This document shows, piece by piece, positions 1-9,044 of a stretch of 64,000 nucleotides of DNA (position 1 is its first letter; each line of letters starts with the position of its first letter). Origin of the DNA: an uncultured Prevotellaceae bacterium (GTDB lineage Bacteria; Bacteroidota; Bacteroidia; Bacteroidales; Bacteroidaceae); NCBI GenBank assembly GCA_902778255.1, contig CACYXD010000012.1, forward strand, positions 1 through 64,000, read 5' to 3'. A model generated the notes under the pieces. The model was given only the letters and a program-made list of their open reading frames with translations. It did no database searches and was not told the DNA's origin. The translations under genes and the position numbers were made by a program.

Positions 1-46
1 CAAGACGGTTAGTCGATGCCTTGATGAAAGAATCGTCAACTCGTTA

Positions 47-253
47 GTGAATAGTCAATCAGATAATGATGGCTTCTATAACCGCGACGAATTGTGCAGC
101 CTTCTGCACATTGCCTACCCAACTCTCTGGCGAATTGAAAAGGCCGGAATATTACAAAGTCAGAAAGTGGGACGTAAGAATCTCTATTCCAAGCAGGAAG
201 TCAACCAACTCATTAAATCTGGTAAGTTAGCAAAGTATAATCACATCAAGTAG
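47..253 (+). CDS. Excisionase-like helix-turn-helix protein (start uncertain)
   Basis: A 68-residue protein with the layout of Bacteroidetes excisionase/HTH_17 proteins of mobile elements. The order is 'FYNRDELCSLLHIAYPTLWR', then a turn, then a wing-like 'VGRKNLYS' and 'EVNQLI'. Such proteins bind DNA and control excision or expression of the element. The listed start is GTG at 47, but the frame stays open to base 2, so the true start may lie outside the window and the protein may be longer. It is followed after 4 bases by the RepA-like ATPase, as in Bacteroides mobilizable elements. The family is inferred from the HTH pattern only. Confidence 0.7.
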   Translation: MNSQSDNDGFYNRDELCSLLHIAYPTLWRIEKAGILQSQKVGRKNLYSKQEVNQLIKSGKLAKYNHIK

Positions 254-257
254 TGCT

Positions 258-1250
258 ATGGAGAACCATGTACAGGGAATTACTGAAGACATCGAAAAGA
301 TGCAGAGCCGAATGGCTCCTGAGGTTGATATATCCGATGAAATCACTGGAGAAATGCTGCTGAATAAGAATATTAAAGAGATTCCATCTCTGCTAGAACC
401 TCTCTTGCCAAAGTCTGGCTTAGTTTGTCTTGCTGGCAGTTCTGACACAGGAAAATCGGCATTCCTCCGTCAACTCTCCATGTCTGTATCTGCCGGATTA
501 AAGACATTTCTTGGAATGAAATTGAATGTAGAACATCATAGTGCTATCTATGTATCTACAGAGGATGACGAGACTGCCAACGCTTACTTGATAGGTCGTC
601 AAAACAATGATTTGAATATGGATCCGGCATCGTTAAGAGGACTCCGATTTCTGTTTGACAGTGAGGATGTTGTTGCAGAACTTGACCAGCGTTTGACTGC
701 ACAACCAGCAGATTTAGTAGTGGTCGATTGCTTTTCAGACCTCTATACTGGCAGTATGAATGAGGGGAATCAAGTGCGGCAGTTCCTGATGCAATATCTG
801 CATTTAGTAACCAAGCACAAATGCCTGATAATTTTTCTGCATCATTGCGGAAAACGCACAGAAACCTTCATGCCTTCCAAGCACAATCTATTGGGAAGCC
901 AGGCTTTTGAAGCCAAGATGCGCCTAGTTATGGAATTGAGAAGCGACCTCGCCGATGTCACATATAAGCATCTTTGCTGTGTCAAAGGAAATTATCTTTC
1001 GGCTGACAATAAGTCGGAATCCATTAAACTTAGATTTACAGAACATCTGACTTTCAAGGAGACCGGCGAACGAGTTCCATTTGAGAATCTGGTACCCATT
1101 AGCACAAATAATGAGGCAAAATATCAGGCAATCATGCAACTAAAGGACGATGGACTTACCTATGACGAAATAGCCAAGAAGGTTGGTTATAAGGACAAAT
1201 CTGGTGTGGCAAAATTCGTTCAAAGATACGAGCAAAACATGCATAAGTAA
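258..1250 (+). CDS. RepA-like AAA ATPase (AAA_25 / DnaB-like helicase fold)
   Basis: A 330-residue P-loop ATPase. The Walker A motif is GSSDTGKS at about residues 60-67, and a hydrophobic Walker B-like strand ending 'VVVDCFSDL' lies near residue 155. 'LIIFLHHCGKR' further on fits the sensor region of RepA/RecA-like ATPases. The C-terminus (DDGLTYDEIAKKVGYKDKSG) is a helix-turn-helix. In Bacteroidetes mobilizable elements this gene type sits between an excisionase-like gene and a primase-like gene and is thought to act in replication or processing of the excised circle. The next gene starts one base after this stop, so the two are probably co-translated. Domain assignment is good; the precise role is inferred. 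Confidence 0.8.
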   Translation: MENHVQGITEDIEKMQSRMAPEVDISDEITGEMLLNKNIKEIPSLLEPLLPKSGLVCLAGSSDTGKSAFLRQLSMSVSAGLKTFLGMKLNVEHHSAIYVSTEDDETANAYLIGRQNNDLNMDPASLRGLRFLFDSEDVVAELDQRLTAQPADLVVVDCFSDLYTGSMNEGNQVRQFLMQYLHLVTKHKCLIIFLHHCGKRTETFMPSKHNLLGSQAFEAKMRLVMELRSDLADVTYKHLCCVKGNYLSADNKSESIKLRFTEHLTFKETGERVPFENLVPISTNNEAKYQAIMQLKDDGLTYDEIAKKVGYKDKSGVAKFVQRYEQNMHK

Positions 1251-1251
1251 A

Positions 1252-2295
1252 ATGGAGAACTTCGATTATCAAGCATTAGTCAACGAGATTATCGCTAGAA
1301 ATATCAATATGTTCGAGACCTTTGAGGACTGGACAAAAGGTGCATTCGCACTCTCAAATCTTGGAGAAGAAGGGCGTGGATATTTCAAAAGCATAAGTAA
1401 ACTTAGTGGCAAGTACCATGAGGCAGAGAACAACCGCAAGTTCACCAACGCCCTTCATACAAGTACTAAAGTGAGTGTTGCCACCTTCATTTATATGTGT
1501 CATCAGCATGGAATCGACACGAACAAGTACTATGTGAAGGATCCCACAAATAGGGTTCAAACATCGCCTGTAAAGGTCGTTCCTCATATGAGTGAACAGT
1601 CATTCTTGACTATCGATTCCAACTATGTCAGTCAGAGTTTTGACCACAATCTTCAATCAGATTTTACGTGTTATCTGAAAACGATAGTCACTGATTCTAG
1701 TCGCTTATCTGATATAGTCAACGCCTATCATTTAGGAGTGACGAAGGAGCATCACGTCATTTATTGGTATGTTGACAAAGACGGAATCGTGCGGATGGGA
1801 AAGGTCATGGCTTATAGTACAAATGGGCATCGGAACCATGCAATAACTCCATCCAGTATAGCCAAAGAGCTCTCGAAACGTGGTGAGATTCCTGCTGACT
1901 ATGTCATCAAAAAGACTCTATTTGGCGAGCATTTACTTCGTGATTCTCTCCTTTCTGATAAGACAATTGGCATTGTAGAAAGCGAGAAAACATCTATTAT
2001 TTGTTCGCTCTTTCTGCCTAATCTGTTATGGATGGCTACTGGGTCCTTCGGTAATCTCCAAGAAGAAAGAATGAGTGCTGTTATGAGCCGCAATTTGATA
2101 CTTTTTCCAGATACAGATATGGATGGATATGCCTATGGAACGTGGTCAAAACGTGCAGAAGAATTGAATAAAAAAGGGTGGCATATTCAGGTGAGCGACT
2201 ATCTCGAAAAGACCGCCACTCCAGAGCAAAGGCTGGCAAAGGTCGATATTGCAGATATGCTAATAGGCAACATCCATATGCCTTCCGTGATGTGA
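1252..2295 (+). CDS. TOPRIM/DUF6371-type primase-like protein
   Basis: A 347-residue protein starting at ATG 1252; an upstream in-frame start at 1183 would overlap the previous gene by 68 bases and is less likely. A TOPRIM fold is indicated by the glutamate in 'GIVESEKT' (about residues 240-247) and the acidic pair in 'LFPDTDMDG' (about 284-292). Upstream, 'YWYVDKDGIVRMGKVM' resembles the DUF6371 domain of Bacteroides mobile elements. The likely role is primer synthesis or DNA processing with the RepA-like ATPase encoded just upstream. It has no zinc finger of the DnaG type. Function is inferred from fold and neighbours. Confidence 0.72.
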   Translation: MENFDYQALVNEIIARNINMFETFEDWTKGAFALSNLGEEGRGYFKSISKLSGKYHEAENNRKFTNALHTSTKVSVATFIYMCHQHGIDTNKYYVKDPTNRVQTSPVKVVPHMSEQSFLTIDSNYVSQSFDHNLQSDFTCYLKTIVTDSSRLSDIVNAYHLGVTKEHHVIYWYVDKDGIVRMGKVMAYSTNGHRNHAITPSSIAKELSKRGEIPADYVIKKTLFGEHLLRDSLLSDKTIGIVESEKTSIICSLFLPNLLWMATGSFGNLQEERMSAVMSRNLILFPDTDMDGYAYGTWSKRAEELNKKGWHIQVSDYLEKTATPEQRLAKVDIADMLIGNIHMPSVM

Positions 2296-2405
2296 CGTTT
2301 GTTAGCAAGAATTACCAATGTCGGACAAAAATGCAGCGCATCCTTGTTCTCCAATGGACTCTTGAACGCTCGCAAGCTCGCATTGGTTAACTATAAAAAT
2401 AGGGT
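2296..2405 (+). other. Candidate oriT region upstream of mobC
   Basis: This 110-base gap lies between the primase-like gene and mobC, the usual place for a transfer origin. It has an inverted repeat CCAATG (2351-2356) / CATTGG (2381-2386), with a further CCAATG at 2315-2320 and a short direct repeat GCTCGCAAGCTCGC between the arms. No nick site can be assigned from sequence alone. A 15-codon reading frame inside it is not considered a gene. Confidence 0.3.
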
Positions 2406-2774
2406 ATGAGAAAGAAAAAAAAGATAGAGGTTCCAAGACGAACCAAGCGCCTTGATTCAAGGGCAACTCCCGACGAGTATAATACTGTCAAGGAGAACGC
2501 AAAGAAATGTGGGTTGACCATCAGTGACTATATGCGTAAATGTGCGCTTGGTCATAAGCCGAAACTTCACCTTACAGAACGAGAGATAGAAGCCTATTGC
2601 AGTCTGGCTGATGCAAGAGGTGATCTTGTACATATTCGTAGCGCACTCAAAGGGAAGTCTCAGGAGCAAATAAAGCACTACTTCAAAAACGAACGCTTCA
2701 TGCGCTCATGGATTGATGCTGTCACCAACATCATTTTGCAATGGGATAAGATCGTTGAAGAAATAAAAGAGTAA
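2406..2774 (+). CDS. MobC-like relaxosome accessory protein
   Basis: A 122-residue basic protein. The N-terminal half has the ribbon-helix-helix look of MobC proteins: 'RRTKRLDSRATPDEYNTV' followed by 'CGLTISDYMRKCALG'. These proteins bind oriT and help the relaxase open the DNA. It ends 4 bases before the relaxase gene, the standard mobC-relaxase order. The C-terminal half is helical and variable in this family. The call rests on the motif and on the adjacent relaxase. Confidence 0.82.
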   Translation: MRKKKKIEVPRRTKRLDSRATPDEYNTVKENAKKCGLTISDYMRKCALGHKPKLHLTEREIEAYCSLADARGDLVHIRSALKGKSQEQIKHYFKNERFMRSWIDAVTNIILQWDKIVEEIKE

Positions 2775-2778
2775 AACT

Positions 2779-3999
2779 ATGGTTGCAAAAGGAGCAGTTA
2801 TTTCACACGGCAGTAACGCAGTGCGCTACTCGGCAGAAAAAGAAAAGGCAGAGATTGTCAAGGTTAATCATTTGCCGGAGAATATTTCGTCATCCTCCAT
2901 GTGGGCAAGGATGGTCGCACTTCAAATGAAATACAAAGAGAAGCTGAACAAGCATCACCCTTTGAAGAATAATTCGATACGAATAGAGCTATCACCAGCC
3001 AAAGAAGAGACTGTCGGATGGACGATGAAAGACTGGCAGAGACTTGCTGACGAGTTCATCCGTGAGTTTGATAGTGTAGATCTCTCGAAAAAGACAGGGC
3101 GAGAAAGTGCAAAGCGTACCAACCTTCAAAATAGCCAATACGTTGTCTCGCTTCACCATGATAGTAAAGGCCAGATACTTCATCTTCATATCAATGCCAA
3201 CCGCATAGATATGGATGGCAATGTCAACGATGCTCATTACATCAATGATCGTGCGATGATAGCAGCTAATACCATCACAAAACGACGGGGCTGGGTGTTG
3301 GCCGAGACAAAACGCCAAAGAAATATCGAGCAGATAACAAAAGCTTGTATCTCTGTCCTGAAAAACATGGATTCTTTTGACTGGAATACATATCAGACAA
3401 AGGTGAAGGAAAAAGGTTATGCCATTACGTTGAAGAGAGATAAACATGGAAAGGTATGCGGCTATAACATTATGAAGGGTAACTCGAGATATAAATCCTC
3501 TGACATCGGTCACAGCCGTAACCTCACGCCTTCAAGGATTGAAAAGACCTGGGAGAAATTACATCCAGAGAAATTCAGTCATGTAGAGTATTCAGCTAAG
3601 CCAGAGAAAGAGAGTAAGGATTATCGATCCTCCAAACCTGCCTCACTCAATTATCCAAAAGAGAATCCTGTCATGTGTCACCACGATATTGAAGTAGGGG
3701 GCCAAAACTATTCCGTTGACATCCCTAAGGAGATTGACAATATTTTGCAGAATGAGGTGAAGATGCCAGAGAACTTCCTCTGGTCAACTGTTGAAGATGT
3801 GCAGCACACAGCAATGCTCCTGTTTGCTGGCTACATAAATGCTGCCATCGATTTAGCAGACTCCTGTGGCGGAGGAGCTGGCTCTCCTTCATCCGATTGG
3901 GGTAAAGGTGAAAACGAAGATGAAAAAGAATGGGCTCGTCGCTGTGCACAGATGGCGCGCAATATGCACAATCGCCCAATTAGAAGGTATCATAGATAA
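2779..3999 (+). CDS. Relaxase / mobilization nuclease (MOBP-like)
   Basis: A 406-residue relaxase of the type found on Bacteroides mobilizable elements. The metal-binding motif HLHINANR is at residues 135-142. A conserved N-terminal 'GAVISHGSNAVRYSAEK' carries the motif I region, with tyrosine 17 a candidate for the nicking residue. The C-terminus is low in similarity and contains a glycine-rich stretch (GGGAGS). It would nick oriT and pilot the DNA into a conjugation channel supplied by another element, since no transfer (tra) genes are visible here. It follows mobC and precedes a coiled-coil membrane protein often found in the same place. Confidence 0.88.
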   Translation: MVAKGAVISHGSNAVRYSAEKEKAEIVKVNHLPENISSSSMWARMVALQMKYKEKLNKHHPLKNNSIRIELSPAKEETVGWTMKDWQRLADEFIREFDSVDLSKKTGRESAKRTNLQNSQYVVSLHHDSKGQILHLHINANRIDMDGNVNDAHYINDRAMIAANTITKRRGWVLAETKRQRNIEQITKACISVLKNMDSFDWNTYQTKVKEKGYAITLKRDKHGKVCGYNIMKGNSRYKSSDIGHSRNLTPSRIEKTWEKLHPEKFSHVEYSAKPEKESKDYRSSKPASLNYPKENPVMCHHDIEVGGQNYSVDIPKEIDNILQNEVKMPENFLWSTVEDVQHTAMLLFAGYINAAIDLADSCGGGAGSPSSDWGKGENEDEKEWARRCAQMARNMHNRPIRRYHR

Positions 4000-4011
4000 A
4001 AAGAAACGAAT

Positions 4012-4563
4012 ATGGCAAAAAAACAACCGAAATCATCCGGTCTTGATATAGAAGACGTGATGAATGACATTGATAACCAGGATGAACTGAAAAAAGAGTC
4101 TGAGGATTTGAGTAATCAACTACAAGAAATCCACTCTGCTATCACACAACAAAAGTACCTGTTAAAAGACATGCAGTTCATGACAGAATCATTAGAACAA
4201 ATCAGCAAGAAGTTGGATCGAGGAGCAGAGATCAACAAAGAGATACTGGGCGATATTCAAACCACTATTTCTAATACGCACAACGTTCAATTTACCGCCA
4301 CACTTGACGATGATTCTGTTTCCGCTATTAATAATGCCTATAACTCATTTCTGAATAATCAGGAGAAAGCACTTAACGAGATGGAAAGAGATCTGCGTAC
4401 CCACATGTCCACTTTCCATTATGACCTTTGCAAAGCTCTAAACAGCAAGGGCTTTTGGTGTTCCCAAAAGGCATTTAAGTGGTTGGCAGGCATCTTCTTT
4501 GCTTCAGTCAGTATAATCATTGCTGAGATTACCTTGTGGATAGCTATTTCATTCGGGAAATGA
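4012..4563 (+). CDS. Coiled-coil protein with C-terminal membrane segment
   Basis: A 183-residue protein of unknown function. Residues about 20-75 are heptad-like and charged (a likely coiled coil). A single hydrophobic segment, 'WLAGIFFASVSIIIAEITLW', lies near residues 158-178, so it is probably a tail-anchored inner-membrane protein. It begins 12 bases after the relaxase and is the last gene of the mobilization module. A link to mobilization is inferred from position only. Confidence 0.7.
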   Translation: MAKKQPKSSGLDIEDVMNDIDNQDELKKESEDLSNQLQEIHSAITQQKYLLKDMQFMTESLEQISKKLDRGAEINKEILGDIQTTISNTHNVQFTATLDDDSVSAINNAYNSFLNNQEKALNEMERDLRTHMSTFHYDLCKALNSKGFWCSQKAFKWLAGIFFASVSIIIAEITLWIAISFGK

Positions 4564-4659
4564 TTCCAAATGAGTATGCGAATTGTAGATTATCACCTTC
4601 AAACGGTTAAAATTGATTTAAATTACACCTTATTATAATATGATAACGGAATTATTTCG

Positions 4660-4667
4660 TATCTTTG
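4660..4667 (+). promoter_or_regulatory. Promoter -7 box for the ssp-like cluster
   Basis: TATCTTTG matches the Bacteroidetes -7 element TAnnTTTG. No good TTTG is found 19-21 bases upstream. The predicted start of transcription (about 4673) gives a leader of roughly 285 bases before the DUF4007 gene, unusually long. The same core, CGTATCTTTGC, recurs in front of the gene at 15497. Confidence 0.55.
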
Positions 4668-4711
4668 CAAATGCATTGTGGCTGCTGCCAATGTTGTAGT
4701 GACGAATGGGT

Positions 4712-4947
4712 GGCGTAATAGGCTGCAATAGCAAGAACTTATTGGCAAGTAGAGTAGTATCTACTATCTGAAGAGGTTCCAACTGCAAAGTCCTGGAAAA
4801 ACTTTATTGGAACGAGCCTTGGAGGAAGTTAGGTACGCCGTAATAGGCGTACCCTTTCTCTGTATTTCGTTCCAAGCCTCATTTCCAGGACAGGCGCAGT
4901 AAGGAAGTACTATAAGAGGAGGGTACGTTCTTTTTTGCCTATTACGG
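4712..4947 (+). ncRNA. Structured leader RNA upstream of the DUF4007 (sspB-like) gene
   Basis: This stretch has no reading frame but three perfectly nested stems. GTCCTGGAAA (4790-4799) pairs with TTTCCAGGAC (4882-4891). TTGGAACGA (4807-4815) pairs with TCGTTCCAA (4867-4875). GGTACGCC (4832-4839) pairs with GGCGTACC (4846-4853) around the loop GTAATA. Alternatives compete: TTGGAAC can also pair with GTTCCAA at 4776-4782. CCGTAATAGGC (4838-4848), which contains the loop, is an 11-base perfect complement of GCCTATTACGG (4937-4947), ten bases before the start codon at 4958; CGTAATAGGC at 4714-4723 matches ten of those bases. This looks like a cis-acting switch or a separate small RNA. No Rfam family was recognised. 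Confidence 0.6.
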
Positions 4948-4957
4948 AACTTAGAAT

Positions 4958-5833
4958 ATGAGCATTAGTAAAGTAAAAAAGTATACGTTTTCTGGGCATG
5001 AGTCGTTCCCTTGTAAGTCGCTTTGGCTGAAGAAGGGGTATGATTTTGTTGTGGCTGGAAATGACTTCAATAGTCCTGAAGCTGTGATTGGACTGGGTGT
5101 TGGCAAGAATATGGTTGCCTCCATTCGCTTTTGGCTGAAGGCTTTTGGTATTACAGAGAATGACAAGATAACGTTGCTTGGTAATTATCTCTTTGATGAA
5201 AGCAAAGGCAAGGATAAGTATCTGGAAGATATTGCGACCTTGTGGTTGCTCCACTTCAATCTTGTATTTTCCGAGGAAGCTACACTTTACAAGATGTTCT
5301 TTTGTGGTGTTCAGCGCGAACGCACCCATTTTGAACGTGAGCAAGTGTTGACATACGTGAAACTAAGAATGGTGGAAGCTAACAAGATGACGCTGTTCAA
5401 TGCCAATACTGTGAAGAAGGATATTGGCGTACTCTTGCAGAACTACGCATTACCTCGCAAAGCACAATCCAATGAGGACTTTTCATCATTGCTGATTGAT
5501 CTTGACTTGATTCGCCAGAGTTCAGAGGGCAAAGGCTACTACTTCAATGTTGATGGCAAGCGCAAGGTGACGAAAGAAATCTTCCTGTATGGCCTACTGA
5601 AACTGAAAGAGCAGGAAGGTGACAATACCATTCCTTTCGATACCATTCAGGAGAAAGTCGGGCTGGTGTTCTGTATGCAGGACTTCGAGACCATAGAGAT
5701 GCTAAAGCAGTTGGCCAGCGATTATAGCCAGTATTTCGCTTATAGCGATGTGGCTGGTATCAAACAGATTCAGTTCACCAAGGACTTGGATGTTAAACAG
5801 GTTTTAGACGATTATTATGGCACGGACATTTAG
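4958..5833 (+). CDS. sspB: DUF4007 protein, SspB-like
   Basis: A 291-residue protein opening with the DUF4007 signature 'FSGHESFPCKSLWLKKGYD' and 'GLGVGKNMVASIRFWLKAFGI'. In Ssp phosphorothioation systems the DUF4007 protein (SspB) is the DNA nickase that works with SspC and SspD to put sulfur into one DNA strand. The next gene starts inside this one (17-base overlap), implying translational coupling. The symbol is given by family and gene order (DUF4007 - ATPase - PAPS-reductase-like). The usual sspA cysteine desulfurase is not present in the window; a host IscS-type enzyme could supply sulfur. A long structured leader precedes it. Confidence 0.75.
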   Translation: MSISKVKKYTFSGHESFPCKSLWLKKGYDFVVAGNDFNSPEAVIGLGVGKNMVASIRFWLKAFGITENDKITLLGNYLFDESKGKDKYLEDIATLWLLHFNLVFSEEATLYKMFFCGVQRERTHFEREQVLTYVKLRMVEANKMTLFNANTVKKDIGVLLQNYALPRKAQSNEDFSSLLIDLDLIRQSSEGKGYYFNVDGKRKVTKEIFLYGLLKLKEQEGDNTIPFDTIQEKVGLVFCMQDFETIEMLKQLASDYSQYFAYSDVAGIKQIQFTKDLDVKQVLDDYYGTDI

Positions 5834-8800
5834 TTTATCCGCAAATATTGAGAATGGTTTTGCTGAGGGAACGCAGTACCTCGTAACACCTAATGCACAG
5901 AATGCGATTCATAACATTGTGAACGATTTCCGTACTGGCATTCATTCTTTTACTATCATTGGATCATACGGCACAGGTAAGTCGAGTTTCCTACTAGCTT
6001 TGGAGATTGACCTGAAAAACACTGGCAAACAGAAATATCTGCTGGATTCCAAGAATCTTTCTGATGCCAAGTCGTTTGAGATTATGAACATCGTGGGCGA
6101 TTATGCTGAAATGTCAACGCTGCTAAGCAAGGCACTGAATGTGGAGGGCAATACCACCAGCATTCTTGATAGCCTGAAAAACTATTATACTCAATGCCAG
6201 AAGAAAGGTAAATTCCTGCTGATAGTGGTTGATGAGTTTGGTAAGGTGCTGGAACATGCTGCCAAGAACAACCCAGAGAAGGAACTGTATTTCTTGCAAA
6301 AGCTGTCAGAGTTGGTAAATGTTCCTACTCGCCAAATCATGTTGCTTACAACGCTTCATCAAAACTTTGGTGCTTACGCTAAAGGTCTTACAGAAGAGCA
6401 AGCAAACGAGTGGACCAAGGTGAAGGGTCGCTTCAAGGAGATTACCTTTGTGGAGCCAGTAGAGCAGTTGCTTTATCTTGCTTCTGCCCAATTGCAGGCA
6501 AACAATGAGTTCAAGCCTGTTAATAACATCACGACCCTTTATGAGTTGGCCAAAGAAACACGCTATGTATCAAAGGACTTCCCACTTGATACTGCCGTCC
6601 AACTATATCCATTGGATCTCTTTTCTGCCTACACTATCACCACAGCCATTCAGCGATATGGCCAGAATGAGCGTTCACTTTTCACCTTCTTGGCAGCTAA
6701 AGGTACTAACTCTATTTCTGAGTTTGAACCAGCAGAGCATCTGACATACAACTTGCAGAAGGTCTATGACTATGTGCTTTACAATTTCTATTCCTATCTA
6801 AAAGATGCCAATGCCGACTCAATGAGCTGGAGCACCATTCAGGTGTCTATAGAACGCGTGGAAGGCCAGGACTGGAGTAATGAAGAGGAAATGCTACAGG
6901 CTGTACAGTTGGTGAAAGCCATTGGTCTGCTGAACCTCTTTGGTACAGCAGGATTCAAACTCACAGAAAGAAACCTGACGGACTATGCTCGTGAGGCAAT
7001 GGCGATAGACAATGCCAAAGAAATCATCCAGAAACTAACAGCCAAGAAAATCATACGATATGCGGCTTATAAGGAACGTTTGATGCTGTTTGAGGGAACT
7101 GACGTTGACCTCGAAGCAGAAATTCGAGAGGCAGGCATGATGGTATCACGTCCTGTCACCTTCGTTGATGAACTGAACGTATTCTTCAATCGCAGAATTT
7201 CTCCAGTCAAGGCCCACTTCTACCAGAAAGGTACACCACGATTCTTTGATTACATGATTCGTGAAGAACCTATAGATGTAGTACCTACTGGCGATACAGA
7301 CGGCTACATAGAACTGATATTCTCTACGCATAAAAAAGCATTGGAAGAAATCAAGAAGTTCAGCGCAGAAACAGACCACGCTCTGATATTTGCATACTTC
7401 ACCAACACGGAAGACATCATTGACCACCTCTATAACATTAAGAAGTACATGTATCTGTTGGAACGTGTACTTGATAAGAACGACAGGGTGGCTGTAACTG
7501 AAATCCAGAAGTTGAAGGAGTATGAAGAGACCTTGCTCAACAAGGCCATCAGCGACAACCTTTTCTCGTACAAGAATCGGGTCGTTTGGGTATTTGCAGG
7601 CAAAGAGCAGAAGGTGGAATCTCATCGTGACTTCAACCAATTGTTGTCGAGAGTCTGCAATGAGGTCTATAGCAAGACTCCAGTGATGAACAACGAACTA
7701 TTCAATAAACATAAACTCAGTGGTACGATAACGGCTGCTCGTAAGAGTTATCTGACCTATCTGACAGAACACTATTTTGAGAATGGAATGGGCTTCCCAG
7801 AAGACAAGTTCCCACCTGAGAAGACCATCTATTCATCGTTGCTGTTGAATACTGGTCTGCATCAGAATGGAGATTTCGCAGATGCGCCTACCAACAAGGG
7901 CTTCATGCCGTTGTGGAATGCCTGTGAAGAGTTCCTGAATAGTTCGGAGAACAAGGCAAGGAAGATTTCAGAGCTAATAAAGATACTGTCTGCGCAGCCC
8001 TATAAGATAAAGCAGGGATTCCTGGAGTTCTGGATTCCTACTTATCTCTTCATCAAGCGTCAGGACTTTGCTCTCTATGATGCATCAAAGGGCGCATTTA
8101 TGCCTAATGTGAATATGGAGTTCTTCGATTTGCTCCAGAAGCATCCAGGCGATTTTGAAATCAAGAAGTTCGCTGTTGATGGCGTGAAGTTGGGTTTCTT
8201 CAACCAGTATCGCCGTTTCATCAATCTGGGCGATGAGTTCACTATCACCAATGCCAGTTTCATTGAGACTATCAAACCATTCCTCAGTTTCTATGTACGG
8301 CTGGATGAATACACCAAACATACTCGCAAGTTTGATCACGAGTCAACAATGAGATTCCGCGATGTGCTGGCCAAAGCTAAAGACCCTGAGAAGGCATTCT
8401 TCGAGGACTTACCTGAAGCTCTTGGTTTCACACAGGAGAAACTGAAACAGGAAGAGTTTATCAATGAGTATGGTAAGATCATTCAGCGAGCTATCAGGGA
8501 ATTGAGATCTTGTTACTCTCAGCTGATTGATCGCATCGAGGCGCGTCTGGTAGAAGAGTTTGGCTTGCAGAGCTATGATTACTCAGAATATATCGTTGAA
8601 GTGCGTGAGCGACTGGCCCATGTGAAAGACTATCTGCTAACAGGCAAACAGCGTGAGTTCTACCACCATATGATGACAGAATACGATAATCGCACCCAGT
8701 GGTACCAATCAATCTGCTACACCATCCTTGAGCAGCGTCTTGATGCATTGAGAGATGAGCAAGAAGATAAGTTGGCTGATGACTTGGTGTACCTGTTCAG

Positions 8801-9044
8801 AGAATGTGAGAAGTATTCTGATATTTCCCAAAAGGTGGGTGACTCAGATAAGAACGAAGCATATTCCTTCGATATGGTAACCAACAAGGGAACCAACTTA
8901 AGGACACAGACATACGTGTTGCCAGAGAAAGATAAGTCCAAAGCTTATGACCTTGAAAAGAAAATCAGCAAACTCCTCTCTGGTGACAACAACATCGACG
9001 TTTGCACTCTGCTGTCGATACTCAATAAGAAGATGAATAAATGA
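5817..9044 (+). CDS. sspC: Large P-loop ATPase, SspC-like
   Basis: A 1,075-residue protein with Walker A GSYGTGKSS near residue 50 and Walker B 'LLIVVDEFGKVLEH' near residue 135. The remaining 900 residues are mostly helical with no other recognised domain. In SspABCD systems the second gene is an ATPase thought to drive the modification complex. It overlaps the DUF4007 gene by 17 bases and the PAPS-reductase-like gene by 4 (ATGA). The order and coupling match sspBCD cassettes. Start ATG 5817 is chosen because of the overlap. BrxC-like ATPases of BREX look broadly similar, but no PglZ, PglX or BrxA gene is nearby. Confidence 0.72.
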   Translation: MARTFSLSANIENGFAEGTQYLVTPNAQNAIHNIVNDFRTGIHSFTIIGSYGTGKSSFLLALEIDLKNTGKQKYLLDSKNLSDAKSFEIMNIVGDYAEMSTLLSKALNVEGNTTSILDSLKNYYTQCQKKGKFLLIVVDEFGKVLEHAAKNNPEKELYFLQKLSELVNVPTRQIMLLTTLHQNFGAYAKGLTEEQANEWTKVKGRFKEITFVEPVEQLLYLASAQLQANNEFKPVNNITTLYELAKETRYVSKDFPLDTAVQLYPLDLFSAYTITTAIQRYGQNERSLFTFLAAKGTNSISEFEPAEHLTYNLQKVYDYVLYNFYSYLKDANADSMSWSTIQVSIERVEGQDWSNEEEMLQAVQLVKAIGLLNLFGTAGFKLTERNLTDYAREAMAIDNAKEIIQKLTAKKIIRYAAYKERLMLFEGTDVDLEAEIREAGMMVSRPVTFVDELNVFFNRRISPVKAHFYQKGTPRFFDYMIREEPIDVVPTGDTDGYIELIFSTHKKALEEIKKFSAETDHALIFAYFTNTEDIIDHLYNIKKYMYLLERVLDKNDRVAVTEIQKLKEYEETLLNKAISDNLFSYKNRVVWVFAGKEQKVESHRDFNQLLSRVCNEVYSKTPVMNNELFNKHKLSGTITAARKSYLTYLTEHYFENGMGFPEDKFPPEKTIYSSLLLNTGLHQNGDFADAPTNKGFMPLWNACEEFLNSSENKARKISELIKILSAQPYKIKQGFLEFWIPTYLFIKRQDFALYDASKGAFMPNVNMEFFDLLQKHPGDFEIKKFAVDGVKLGFFNQYRRFINLGDEFTITNASFIETIKPFLSFYVRLDEYTKHTRKFDHESTMRFRDVLAKAKDPEKAFFEDLPEALGFTQEKLKQEEFINEYGKIIQRAIRELRSCYSQLIDRIEARLVEEFGLQSYDYSEYIVEVRERLAHVKDYLLTGKQREFYHHMMTEYDNRTQWYQSICYTILEQRLDALRDEQEDKLADDLVYLFRECEKYSDISQKVGDSDKNEAYSFDMVTNKGTNLRTQTYVLPEKDKSKAYDLEKKISKLLSGDNNIDVCTLLSILNKKMNK

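Noticed and set aside
4712-4947. Retron msr/msd RNA
   Set aside because: The nested stems are retron-like, but no reverse transcriptase gene is nearby; the downstream gene is a DUF4007 protein.
4712-4947. 6S RNA or ribosomal leader
   Set aside because: It lies inside an accessory element before a defence gene, and the stems do not show the 6S central bubble I would expect.
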